A stretch of 9,661 nucleotides of DNA from Nitrospirota bacterium (GCA_016208845.1 JACQXH010000145.1:1-9661); one strand, 5' to 3'. Shown: positions 1 through 7,333, numbered from the stretch's first letter. The notes: generated from the letters alone by a model not told the origin. Numbers and translations are program-made.

Positions 1-517
1 CATAAATAGTTTCCCACATCTCGCTCGATAAAAAATTATTGGGAAGACATACATTCGCCGCACGGTTTCCAACCCAATCCCTAAACGATAAACACATTCT
101 GTCCCATTGGGAATCACATATGTGGTCTTTGATGATGATAAATCGACACCCGACCCTGACACATTCCTGGAGTAGAATTATTGGATTATTTGCATGATGT
201 AATACATCTATGAGCAATACGAAATCATAAGTCTTATTGCCGAAAGGCAAGATTTTACCATCAAATGTTGTTATGTTTATTTGAACTTCTTTTCTTAAAA
301 GAACTTCTACCCCGTCCATATTGATATTATCCCTTTTACTCTGCAATTCAGCAGCAAGTTCGCCTCCCCCGCAACCGACATCTAACCCCCTTAAACGAAT
401 ATTAGCCGGAATTAATCGCGATATGTGTTTCCCCAACACTCTGATTCTTTTTTTGAAAATAAATAAAGAGTGCAGTGGTTTGATAATTTTGGCTAAAATT
501 AATCCAGGCTGGGGCAT
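1..517 (-). CDS. Class I SAM-dependent methyltransferase, 3' end beyond the window
   Basis: Reading leftward from an ATG at 517, the frame stays open for 172 codons to the window edge, so the C-terminus is missing. The SAM-binding motif I (LDVGCGGGE) lies at residues 45-53. An acidic residue after strand 2 (D68, in MDGVEV) and the post-motif YDFVLLIDVLHHANN at 97-111 follow. Residues 131-170 carry DH...DR...DWVGNR...LPNNFLS...W, which I recognise from type-11 methyltransferases in polysaccharide and lipid clusters. The first 40 residues are basic and hydrophobic. ATG 517 is the only plausible start, because an in-frame TGA lies 11 codons upstream. No clear Shine-Dalgarno precedes it. It is the third gene of the left operon, 41 nt after the DUF2304 gene. 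The role is probably methylation of a sugar or lipid carrier (inference); the acceptor cannot be predicted. Confidence 0.88.
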   Translation of the reverse strand, partial: MPQPGLILAKIIKPLHSLFIFKKRIRVLGKHISRLIPANIRLRGLDVGCGGGELAAELQSKRDNINMDGVEVLLRKEVQINITTFDGKILPFGNKTYDFVLLIDVLHHANNPIILLQECVRVGCRFIIIKDHICDSQWDRMCLSFRDWVGNRAANVCLPNNFLSSEMWETIY

Positions 518-558
518 GTTATTGGAGAATTTTACAAACCTGTGTCAATTGTTTTATT

Positions 559-969
559 TCAGCCTCCGGGAACTCTGCTGTAATGTTCGTCGACCTTTTT
601 CCTGAGCTTATTTATCTCATTTTCCTGGATTGCCAGCTCTTGTGCCAATAAATGATTTTGCCTCTTTAATTTCGTCAAGTCTATTGAATAGTGCAGAATT
701 ATCATAAGAATGATAAGAATTACTACAACAAATAATACAGTGGGTGGATAATTAAACCCGCTTAAGTATGCCATTTTATCAATCAAGGGACTAAGTAAAG
801 GCAAAGTAATTATTATGATGGCAATCAAAAACCATAAAATAGTGTATTTCTCGTCGAGTTTCTTTTTCTTTAACTGTCTGAATATAAACAGCGCAAATAC
901 TATCGCAATAGCAATAAGAAATATTTCCGCCTTTATATTCAGTCCCAAATGTTCAGTTCTAATATTCAA
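559..969 (-). CDS. DUF2304-family small membrane protein
   Basis: This is a protein of about 130 residues with three hydrophobic segments (roughly 15-31, 43-62 and 77-93), then a charged, probably coiled-coil tail (about 98-126). The pattern EKYTILWFLIA...FNYPPTVLF...LHYSIDLTKLKRQN is characteristic of DUF2304. Genes of this family commonly sit beside GT2 glycosyltransferases of the dolichyl-phosphate-mannose-synthase type, as here; a role as membrane partner of that enzyme is inference. The gene overlaps the 3' end of the GT2 gene by 11 nt if it begins at TTG 969. The start is uncertain: GGAGG directly abuts that TTG with no spacer, while an in-frame ATT at 963 sits 6 nt from it and a further TTG lies at 948. 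The first TM segment is retained with any of them. Confidence 0.85.
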   Translation of the reverse strand: MNIRTEHLGLNIKAEIFLIAIAIVFALFIFRQLKKKKLDEKYTILWFLIAIIIITLPLLSPLIDKMAYLSGFNYPPTVLFVVVILIILMIILHYSIDLTKLKRQNHLLAQELAIQENEINKLRKKVDEHYSRVPGG

Positions 970-1726
970 CCTCCTTTTGTAACCTTTTATTCATTCTATA
1001 GGTCAATGCAACCAACAGGAGCGACAAAACCATTTTATATATGTAATAAGTTATCTTAAGCTTGGAGGAGTGCATCGAAAGACCTTTTTCTCTTGCGTGA
1101 ATAGTAACAGGCACCTCAGAAACCCTGAAACCAACAAGTAACAATTTTGCGATAACATCGGAATCAGGGTAATCAGAAGGGTAATTTTCATTTAACAGGA
1201 ACATCACTGCTTTCCTGTTCAGAAGTTGAAACCCGGATGTTACATCCTGAATGTCCTGTTTAGTCATTATCTTAACAATATTTCTGAAAAATACCATGCC
1301 TAACTTTCTGATTTTAGGGATAGTATAATTCACATCTCCCCTGAATCTCGAACCAATAATAACATCAAATTTGTCTGAATCCATCGCGTCTGCCATGGAT
1401 CGGATATATTTCGGATCATGCTGACCGTCCGCATCCATTAAAACAACCCTTGAATATCCATTTTTAATGGCGTAACGGAACCCGGTCTCAACCGCGGCGC
1501 CGTAACCTAAATTACAGGGCAGATTTAAAATATCGATACCACTTTTTAAAACTTCAGAAGCTGTGTTATCTCTCGATCCGTCATTTACTACAACGATATC
1601 AAAACCTAAATTCTGCGAAATAATATTATCCAATGTATGACGGATCGATTCTTCCTCATTAAAGGCAGGCATGACTATAATTGTTTTCCGGGGGTCGTTA
1701 TTTAATCCTGATTTATCATCATTCAT
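959..1726 (-). CDS. GT2 glycosyltransferase, dolichyl-phosphate-mannose-synthase-like
   Basis: This 255-residue GT-A enzyme probably transfers a sugar from a nucleotide donor to polyprenyl phosphate or a glycan at the cytoplasmic face. Motifs in order: PAFNEEES at 20-27 (donor-binding strand 1), VNDGSRD at 47-53, the metal-binding DADGQHD at 98-104 (DxD-type), GSRF at 125-128 and DVTSGFQL at 161-168. A hydrophobic stretch at about 224-243 may anchor the C-terminus to the membrane. This matches the DPM1/DPMS-like subgroup of GT2. ATG 1726 is the only usable start: a TAG lies 6 codons upstream, and the next ATG (at MPAFNE) would cut into the fold. No Shine-Dalgarno precedes it, consistent with the promoter lying only a few nucleotides upstream. 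It is the first gene of the left operon. Acceptor and donor are not predictable. Confidence 0.93.
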   Translation of the reverse strand: MNDDKSGLNNDPRKTIIVMPAFNEEESIRHTLDNIISQNLGFDIVVVNDGSRDNTASEVLKSGIDILNLPCNLGYGAAVETGFRYAIKNGYSRVVLMDADGQHDPKYIRSMADAMDSDKFDVIIGSRFRGDVNYTIPKIRKLGMVFFRNIVKIMTKQDIQDVTSGFQLLNRKAVMFLLNENYPSDYPDSDVIAKLLLVGFRVSEVPVTIHAREKGLSMHSSKLKITYYIYKMVLSLLLVALTYRMNKRLQKEVEY

Positions 1727-1738
1727 ATAACTGTATAT

Positions 1739-1767
1739 ATTATGCTATTCTAAATTAGTTTAATCAA
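1739..1767 (-). promoter_or_regulatory. Probable sigma70-type promoter for the left operon
   Basis: On the minus strand, TTGATT (1767-1762) is followed by an exactly 17-nt spacer and CATAAT (1744-1739). These are 4/6 and 5/6 matches to the consensus -35 and -10. Initiation about 7 nt downstream would leave a leader of only 5-7 nt before ATG 1726. That agrees with the lack of a Shine-Dalgarno there and suggests near-leaderless translation. The assignment rests on motif and spacing only. Confidence 0.5.
1743..1751 (+). promoter_or_regulatory. Possible extended -10 element for the deacetylase operon
   Basis: TGCTATTCT on the plus strand fits an extended -10 (TGnTATnnT). It would give a leader of about 40 nt before the TTG start at 1799. 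No convincing -35 box lies 17 nt upstream. It overlaps the -35/-10 spacer and the -10 of the opposing promoter, so the two might interfere. Weak prediction. Confidence 0.25.
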
Positions 1768-1786
1768 TAATGCTTTTTAAACCTGT

Positions 1787-1791
1787 AAGGA
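1787..1791 (+). promoter_or_regulatory. Ribosome binding site fixing the TTG start at 1799
   Basis: AAGGA lies 7 nt before TTG 1799. An ATG at 1795 is in another frame and ends after two codons (ATG TAT TGA). An in-frame TAA at 1778-1780 rules out any start further upstream. The spacing therefore supports TTG as the real initiator of the deacetylase gene. Confidence 0.7.
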
Positions 1792-1798
1792 CAATGTA

Positions 1799-2614
1799 TT
1801 GAAACTTTTCGCTTTTACAATTGATCTTGAAGCTGACTATGGAGGGGTAGTAAATCAATATGAAATCTTTAAAGACCCTGAAAAGATAGAGGAAGTCCTG
1901 TCGACCCTGCACTCAATCGATGTGAAAATTACTGTTTTTACTGTCGGCGAAATATTCGAATTATTCCCCGGCATTATCAAGATATTCGAGAAGTATGATT
2001 GTGAGTTTGAAGTCCATAGCTATTCTCACAACTTAAACTGCCCTGACTCGGAAATTGAAATTGAAAAGTCCAGAGGCGCTTATTTTAATTACTTCAATAG
2101 ATATCCTGCCGGTTATCGGGCGCCGCAGGGCAGAATTTCTTTTCAGGGGATCAAGCTCCTCGAAAAACATGGGTTTTTATACGACTCAAGCATATTCCCG
2201 TCTTATTTCCCAAACCCTTTCCGGTATCTTTTCCATAATAAACAAATACATTTCCATAGTGATTTCAAAATATTGGAAATACCGCTTACATCGGTATCAC
2301 CTTTCAGGTTAACGCTCTCTATATCCTATATAAAATTGCTCGGCATCCGTCTTTTTAAAAAACCGGCTTTACCCGAAGTTATTTGTTTCGATTCACATCT
2401 GCATGATTTTATTCATAATGAAAAATCATTTGGTCAGCTCCCTCTCTTCTGGAAAATGATTTACAGCCGCAATAAATTCATGGGAATGAATTACTGCAAG
2501 ACATTCCTGGAGCAAGTCAAGCGGGAAGGATACAGGTTTTGCTACATGTCGGAAATATATAATTTGCATATGCGGTCTGGCGTTATTAAGACTGATAAAG
2601 GAGAACAAGATTGA
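1799..2614 (+). CDS. Polysaccharide deacetylase family protein (NodB-type domain)
   Basis: This 271-residue member of carbohydrate esterase family 4 is expected to remove N- or O-acetyl groups from a glycan or glycolipid using a divalent metal. Visible NodB motifs are: motif 1 TIDLEAD at 7-13 with catalytic/metal aspartate D9; motif 2 HSYSH at 73-77 with metal ligands H73 and H77; motif 3 RAPQGRIS at 107-114; a YDSSIFPS segment just downstream; and a late FDSHLHDF segment in the place of the motif carrying the second catalytic histidine. There is no signal peptide, so it probably acts in the cytoplasm on a lipid-linked or nucleotide-linked intermediate (inference). It starts at TTG 1799. Its stop overlaps the TTG of the carbamoyltransferase gene by 4 nt (TTGA), which suggests translational coupling. 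Confidence 0.9.
   Translation: MKLFAFTIDLEADYGGVVNQYEIFKDPEKIEEVLSTLHSIDVKITVFTVGEIFELFPGIIKIFEKYDCEFEVHSYSHNLNCPDSEIEIEKSRGAYFNYFNRYPAGYRAPQGRISFQGIKLLEKHGFLYDSSIFPSYFPNPFRYLFHNKQIHFHSDFKILEIPLTSVSPFRLTLSISYIKLLGIRLFKKPALPEVICFDSHLHDFIHNEKSFGQLPLFWKMIYSRNKFMGMNYCKTFLEQVKREGYRFCYMSEIYNLHMRSGVIKTDKGEQD
2597..2603 (+). promoter_or_regulatory. Strong ribosome binding site for the carbamoyltransferase
   Basis: AAAGGAG lies inside the end of the deacetylase gene, 7 nt before TTG 2611. It is the best Shine-Dalgarno in the rightward pair. It identifies TTG as the start although no ATG is near. Confidence 0.8.
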
Positions 2615-4353
2615 AAATCTTAGGCTTGTTAGGCTTTGGATACAACCCGGCTGCCGCCCTTGTAATTGATGGTCAACTCTCAGGATTTGTTGAAGAAGAG
2701 CGCATCATCAATTTTAAGGGAGCGCATTTCATGTTTCCGGGCCATGCTGCAAGATGGTGCCTGGAAAAAGCAAAACTTACCCTGGATGATATTGACTATA
2801 TTGCATGGGGTTGGGACAATCCGGCATATCGGATAAAGATGCCCTTGTTTTTTGCCTCGCAATTTATGAAACATGGATTTTTAAGGAAGAACGAGGGAAG
2901 CATTCAGGAAGTGCTATCTTCGGAAATTATTGATCATTTGCCCGGAACGGTTACGAACAAGATACGGGACGGTTTGAGACGGGTAGGCTTAAAAGGAAAT
3001 ATCCCCAGGATAGAGTTTATAGGGCACCACGAAGCGCATGTTGCATCCACATATCTGCTTTCCGGTTTCAGCGAGTCGGCAATTATTGTCATTGACGGGT
3101 CAGGAGAGAATGTTTGCACGAGTATATGGCATGCAAAGGACGGCAAATGGACATTGAGGAAGACGTTGGATATTCCTGATTCGCTCGGCTGGTTTTACGC
3201 AGGCATGACTGATTATCTCGGGTTTATTCCTTATCGCGATGAGGGGAAAGTAATGGGGCTTGCCCCTTACGGAAAGAAGGTTCCGGAGCTTGAAGAGAAA
3301 ATAGCTAAGGTGATCAAAATTACCTCTGATAGTTATAAATTGGATCCATCATATTTTTTACTTGGCACACATGATGCCGGAAAGCATTTTTCTGATAAGC
3401 TGGTTAAACTCCTGGGCCCGCCGAGGTATTATGGCGAACCCATAAACGACACAATTAAAGATATAGCTTATGTTGTGCAGGATACGCTTGAAAAAGCTGT
3501 TTTAAACATAGTTAAAACCGCGACAGACAACGGCAGGATCAGGAATTTATGTGTTGCCGGAGGGGTTGGATTGAATTGTAAAATGAACGGAGTGATCAGA
3601 CAGTCCCCGTATGTCGACAAAATATTTGTTCAGCCCGCGTCAAGCGACGCCGGAGCTGCTCTGGGCGCGGCTATTTTCCTGTCTGATAAACTCGGGGAAT
3701 GGAGGCCATTCAGATTAAAGAATGTTTATTATGGCCCTTCAGCCACCGATGAAGAAGTAAGAAAAGAGCTCGACATTGCCGGAGCAAGATACTCAAAGCC
3801 GGACAATATGCCGCACCGGATCGCAAAAGCGCTGAGTGAAGGCAGGATAATAGCTCATTTTGACGGCGCAATGGAATTCGGTGCACGGGCGCTGGGACAT
3901 AGGTCCATTTTGGCCAACCCCTGCGATCCTGCAATGAAAGATAAGGTTAATCTGCGTGTTAAATTCCGCGAACCGTGGCGTCCATTTTGTCCTTCAATGA
4001 CTTCAGAATCCATGCACGATTATCTGGAAGATGCTCATGACGCTGAGTTCATGATCGTTGCCTATATGGCTAAAAAGGGGATCAGTAACGTGATTCCTGC
4101 GGTTGTCCATGTCGATAACAGCGTACGGCCTCAGACAGTTGAGAGGAACGAAAACCCAAGGTACTGGGAAATACTAAATGAACTTAAATCCCTGACAGGT
4201 CATCCGGTTGCATTAAATACTTCATTTAATTTAAGAGGCCAGCCGATGATCACACACCCCAGGGATGCCATCGCCTGCTTTTTTGTAAATGGGCTTGATG
4301 TACTTGTGCTTAATGATTACTGGATCGAAAAACAGAACAAAATAAGGTTTTAA
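2611..4353 (+). CDS. Carbamoyltransferase, NodU/CmcH family
   Basis: This 580-residue enzyme would transfer a carbamoyl group from carbamoyl phosphate, through carbamoyl-adenylate, to a hydroxyl or amine of a sugar. The N-terminal ASKHA-fold domain (about 1-355) holds the metal-binding HHEAH at 139-143, DGSGE at 162-166, EGKVMGLAPYG at 211-221, AGGVGLNCKMNG at 316-327 and SSDAGAALGAA at 344-354. The C-terminal domain (about 395-575) holds the signatures FGARALGHRSILANP at 423-437, WRPFCPSM at 456-463 and LNTSFNLRGQPM at 535-546. All main signatures are intact and the length is normal for the family. The histidine in ALGHRS, where asparagine is more usual, is a minor variant. The start is TTG 2611. 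It is probably cotranscribed and coupled with the preceding deacetylase, so both may decorate the same sugar. The acceptor is unknown. Confidence 0.95.
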   Translation: MKILGLLGFGYNPAAALVIDGQLSGFVEEERIINFKGAHFMFPGHAARWCLEKAKLTLDDIDYIAWGWDNPAYRIKMPLFFASQFMKHGFLRKNEGSIQEVLSSEIIDHLPGTVTNKIRDGLRRVGLKGNIPRIEFIGHHEAHVASTYLLSGFSESAIIVIDGSGENVCTSIWHAKDGKWTLRKTLDIPDSLGWFYAGMTDYLGFIPYRDEGKVMGLAPYGKKVPELEEKIAKVIKITSDSYKLDPSYFLLGTHDAGKHFSDKLVKLLGPPRYYGEPINDTIKDIAYVVQDTLEKAVLNIVKTATDNGRIRNLCVAGGVGLNCKMNGVIRQSPYVDKIFVQPASSDAGAALGAAIFLSDKLGEWRPFRLKNVYYGPSATDEEVRKELDIAGARYSKPDNMPHRIAKALSEGRIIAHFDGAMEFGARALGHRSILANPCDPAMKDKVNLRVKFREPWRPFCPSMTSESMHDYLEDAHDAEFMIVAYMAKKGISNVIPAVVHVDNSVRPQTVERNENPRYWEILNELKSLTGHPVALNTSFNLRGQPMITHPRDAIACFFVNGLDVLVLNDYWIEKQNKIRF

Positions 4354-4389
4354 CTCTGGTAAAAAGACAAGTTCAGGAAAGATGAAGAC
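4354..4389. other. Convergent junction without a visible terminator
   Basis: The carbamoyltransferase and the SDR genes converge with only 36 nt between their stop codons. I see no GC-rich hairpin followed by T residues. A run of eight T lies at 4401-4408, inside the SDR gene, without an adjacent stem. Overlapping 3' ends of the two transcripts are likely (inference). Confidence 0.5.
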
Positions 4390-5256
4390 CTAAATTATAG
4401 TTTTTTTTATGAGTAGCTCAAGGGGAATCTCAGGATAACCAAGCGTCTTTAAATCTGATTCTATTTTTCTTGAACCGGTTTGCCTCAACCCTTTTAAATT
4501 ATTAGTAGTGATCCCCAGTTTCAATATTTTCAACTTTTCAATCAGGTTTAATGTAGTAAATACCAAAAAATAGGGGACAGGGATAAATATGCGAAAGAGA
4601 TTATTTTGACTTTGTATTTCCCTGAGAATATCAACAAAATAAACCGGAGACTCCTGCTGAAGATACCATATCTTTCCTCTTGCTATTTTGTTATTGTTCA
4701 TCACGGCATCTCTGACAATTTCGCACATCACGTCAACATCTGTCAGATACGTCAGGGTCTTTCCACCGTCAATCAAAGGGACAATAACGTGTTCTTTCAC
4801 TGACGAGACTATACTGCTGAATATGCCGCCGTTCCCGATCACCAGCCCCAGCCTTAACACTATATGATCATGCGCCAAAAACCATTTCTCAGTCTCATAT
4901 TTCTTTTGCCCATAAGGCGCGGCCGCATCTTTATCAGCAGAAATAGAACTCATAAATATTTGCAGCCCGACATTATTCCTCTCAGCCTGTTCTGCCCATA
5001 TGCGTGTCCCTTCAGCATTCATTATATTGTCTATATTGTGCTTATCATAAGCGCAGTGGACAACAACATCTATTTTATGCCTCGCATAAACATCTTTTAA
5101 CTGTTCTCCCAATACTCCCTGAAAGACCTCATTATAATTTGGAATTGGCTTATGCGTGCGTGAAACCCCCACTATAAAATATCCGGATTCACTTAAAAGC
5201 CTGGAAATACTTCTTGCTATAAAACCATTTGCGCCGGTTATCAATACATTCTTCAT
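4390..5256 (-). CDS. NAD-dependent epimerase/dehydratase (extended SDR)
   Basis: This 288-residue Rossmann-fold enzyme probably oxidises, reduces or epimerises a sugar. Counting from the ATG at 5256, it begins MKNVLITGANGFI with the nucleotide-binding TGxxGF at 7-12. VVVHCAYD (about 65-72) follows strand 4, SSIS at 103-106 holds the catalytic serine, and YGQKK (Y115, K119) is the YxxxK catalytic pair. I chose 5256 because the fold starts there directly, GGAAGG lies 9 nt upstream and family members usually begin this way. An in-frame ATG at 5283 would add nine polar residues (MDDNGRYLR) and has a poor Shine-Dalgarno. It is the last gene of the right-hand leftward group, just downstream of the GMC oxidoreductase, so the two may act in sequence on one sugar (inference). 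Confidence 0.88.
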   Translation of the reverse strand: MKNVLITGANGFIARSISRLLSESGYFIVGVSRTHKPIPNYNEVFQGVLGEQLKDVYARHKIDVVVHCAYDKHNIDNIMNAEGTRIWAEQAERNNVGLQIFMSSISADKDAAAPYGQKKYETEKWFLAHDHIVLRLGLVIGNGGIFSSIVSSVKEHVIVPLIDGGKTLTYLTDVDVMCEIVRDAVMNNNKIARGKIWYLQQESPVYFVDILREIQSQNNLFRIFIPVPYFLVFTTLNLIEKLKILKLGITTNNLKGLRQTGSRKIESDLKTLGYPEIPLELLIKKTII

Positions 5257-5305
5257 CCGCAAATACCTTCCATTATCATCCATACACCGTCGTTATGTGA
5301 TTGCT

Positions 5306-6898
5306 TCATTGTTTTGTTATTTTCCCTGAAATATTGTCAGCTATTCTCATCGCATTTGCCATTAAGGTAAAAGATATGTTTTTAGCAGGTATATATGAAA
5401 ACAGGGAGCCATCCACGATGTGTACTCCCGGTTCCTGATAGAGTTCGCCCATTTTATCGCATTGATAAACCTGTTTTGGATCTTCTACCATCGGTAACGT
5501 GCCTGCATAATGAATAGAATGCCCCGGGGGAGCATATTTCACGAATAAAGAATGGGTTAAAACGCCTATGCTGAGAAAAGCATAAATCACCTTTCGAACA
5601 GCCCGGTAATCAATTTTATGAGGAAGGCTGAATATTTCCAATTCCCCATTAGCCTTTAACATCAGATCACCTGAATTCCCCGGGCTTGACGGAAAATAAA
5701 GAAGAAGCAACAGGGCTGCCGGCAAAAAGTTCCTGATCAAGGACAGATTGTCTCTTGCCGAAAGCGGTAACATCTCATGAAAAACGCTTCTTGCAGGGAA
5801 ATTCAGTTCGAGGATGCTTCCCTTCAACCTCAAATTTAATTTGCGCAATTCACATACCATGGCCAAATTTTCAAATCCAAGGGCATCTTTTTCAAATTTA
5901 CTGCCAATAAGCGAAGGAAAGATCAGAGGGATCTGGACAAGCGGATTATCAAATAAGGGCAATCTTGTTTTGAAATCTCTTTTTGAATTCAGTACAATCC
6001 TGGAACTGTTTATGGTCCCCGCCGCCAGGACCAGTTTTTTACATTTGAAAGAGATCTCTGACCCATTATCAAGATCTTCAGCATGCACTGTCAAATGCTT
6101 ATCTGATCTTGACCATGATTTAACCAATACAGATTTGCGGTAGATAACTTTATTTTCCCTGATGAGCCTTTTAAGTGTAATGGCCGGGGTATATACATGA
6201 GGCAGATTGGGGAACCATGACTCCAAATCATTATACTCACAGCTTGAACGATCATGATAATTTTCACTAAGTACGCACAACCTTGACCTTCCAATGTATA
6301 TCCCATTGGCATTAAGCTTGTCCTTTCTCTTTTTATATTTTAAATATAATTTCTCTGATTTCCCTGATAACCTCAACGGTTTTAACAAGTACTTCGTTGA
6401 GCCCCAAAAAGGGGTCAAATCATCATCATCTCCTGATATGCCGATTTCTCTGGTCAGCGTATCATAGTAAGGCAAGAGCTCAGAGGATTCGAGCGGAATA
6501 TTTACCAGTTCATTGTCCAGGCACCTGTAAAGACCAGCTCCCCAGGCATTTGCCAGGCCACCCATTGCAAAGCTTTGTACTGTATCAAAACCCTTTTCAT
6601 CGACCGGTGATAGTTCCCTCATGTTCTTTATCACAAATTGCATAAATGGAGAAAGAAGTTTTGGTGAAAAGGTATTTTGCTTAATTATATTATTAAGCCC
6701 TTCATAATTTTCACCGATCATTAAATTGAAGGAATCATGAGATTTCCGGTATTCATAGAAATTACAGTTCAACGGGTCATTGTTTCGAGCCTCATAACCA
6801 ACATCCAATATCAGAGGAATTATGCCGTTTTCCGTGAAACTTAATGCCGAGGCAACCCCTGTCGGACCTGAGCCTGTAATAATGACATCATAAATCAT
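5306..6898 (-). CDS. GMC-type FAD-dependent oxidoreductase
   Basis: A flavoprotein of 530 residues expected to oxidise a hydroxyl group of a sugar or alcohol. It starts MIYDVIITGSGPTG, with the FAD-binding GxGxxG at residues 9-14. AMGGLANAWGAG (111-122) is the second FAD contact, and KLVLAAGTINSSRIVL (288-303) is the central GMC signature. The C-terminal domain has GHSIHYAGTLPM (459-470) and VDGSLFSYIPAKNISFTLMA (495-514). H463 and N507 occupy the places of the GMC catalytic His and His/Asn pair. The ATG at 6898 forms an ATGA overlap with the preceding gene; an ATG at 6907 would add only three residues. No signal peptide is present. The small upstream gene may encode its partner, as small subunits accompany some GMC dehydrogenases (gluconate and fructose dehydrogenases), but no homology is claimed. 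Confidence 0.9.
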   Translation of the reverse strand: MIYDVIITGSGPTGVASALSFTENGIIPLILDVGYEARNNDPLNCNFYEYRKSHDSFNLMIGENYEGLNNIIKQNTFSPKLLSPFMQFVIKNMRELSPVDEKGFDTVQSFAMGGLANAWGAGLYRCLDNELVNIPLESSELLPYYDTLTREIGISGDDDDLTPFWGSTKYLLKPLRLSGKSEKLYLKYKKRKDKLNANGIYIGRSRLCVLSENYHDRSSCEYNDLESWFPNLPHVYTPAITLKRLIRENKVIYRKSVLVKSWSRSDKHLTVHAEDLDNGSEISFKCKKLVLAAGTINSSRIVLNSKRDFKTRLPLFDNPLVQIPLIFPSLIGSKFEKDALGFENLAMVCELRKLNLRLKGSILELNFPARSVFHEMLPLSARDNLSLIRNFLPAALLLLLYFPSSPGNSGDLMLKANGELEIFSLPHKIDYRAVRKVIYAFLSIGVLTHSLFVKYAPPGHSIHYAGTLPMVEDPKQVYQCDKMGELYQEPGVHIVDGSLFSYIPAKNISFTLMANAMRIADNISGKITKQ

Positions 6899-7284
6899 GG
6901 CCTGCATACCAATAAAAGAATAATCCCTTTTATTAACTTGAAGGATGTGCGAACCAGCGACGCCATTAATAACAAATAACCCTCCAACATGTTATCCTTT
7001 TCCTTGATATATTCAGGATAATTCTCCGGCAATGTTTCAGACAGGTAAAGGATAATCCTGAACTTTAGTGTCAGAATGGGAATCTTATTGAAGCATCTTG
7101 CCGCAAGCTCTAAAGACTCCAGGTCATGAACGTTTAATATGCATTCGTTATATTTTGTAATTTCGTTAACGGTGAATTGAGATTCTATCCTTTTTGAAAG
7201 AAATTCGAAATGCTTTTGAATTGATTCAGGGATCTTCGCACTGAAAATCGCCTCATAAATTCTTTCTGCTTCACTCTTTATCAT
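6895..7284 (-). CDS. Hypothetical protein, possible partner of the GMC oxidoreductase
   Basis: A protein of 129 residues that I do not recognise. It is mostly helical in character. Acidic and aromatic-rich segments (about 5-50) lead to an alanine/leucine-rich helix around LESLELAARCF (55-65). KFRIILYLSETLPENYPEY (74-92) follows, and the C-terminus is basic and hydrophobic (SFKLIKGIILLLVCRP, 114-129), which could be a peripheral membrane tail. Cysteines are C48, C64 and C127, with no CxxC pair. Its stop codon overlaps the ATG of the GMC oxidoreductase gene in an ATGA, so the two are probably made together. By analogy with two-subunit GMC dehydrogenases it may be a small subunit or maturation factor (inference). 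The start at ATG 7284 has only a weak AAGAA before it. Confidence 0.75.
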   Translation of the reverse strand: MIKSEAERIYEAIFSAKIPESIQKHFEFLSKRIESQFTVNEITKYNECILNVHDLESLELAARCFNKIPILTLKFRIILYLSETLPENYPEYIKEKDNMLEGYLLLMASLVRTSFKLIKGIILLLVCRP

Positions 7285-7333
7285 ATATTCTTATAATCAC
7301 AAAGGCGTATTCCCCCGGAGCTTCTGCTTATAT

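Noticed and set aside
321..605. Plus-strand open frame of 94 codons at the left end
   Set aside because: It lies opposite the methyltransferase, whose motifs (LDVGCGGGE, LIDVLHH) are clear on the minus strand; the plus-strand product has no recognisable feature.
4397..4410. Run of eight T at the end of the carbamoyltransferase unit, considered as an intrinsic terminator
   Set aside because: No GC-rich stem precedes it; the A run on the other strand simply encodes lysines near the end of the SDR.
7285..7300. TATAAG just upstream of ATG 7284, considered as a -10 for the small protein gene
   Set aside because: No -35-like hexamer lies 16-18 nt upstream, and the position would leave almost no leader; the gene is more simply read from the GT39 transcript.
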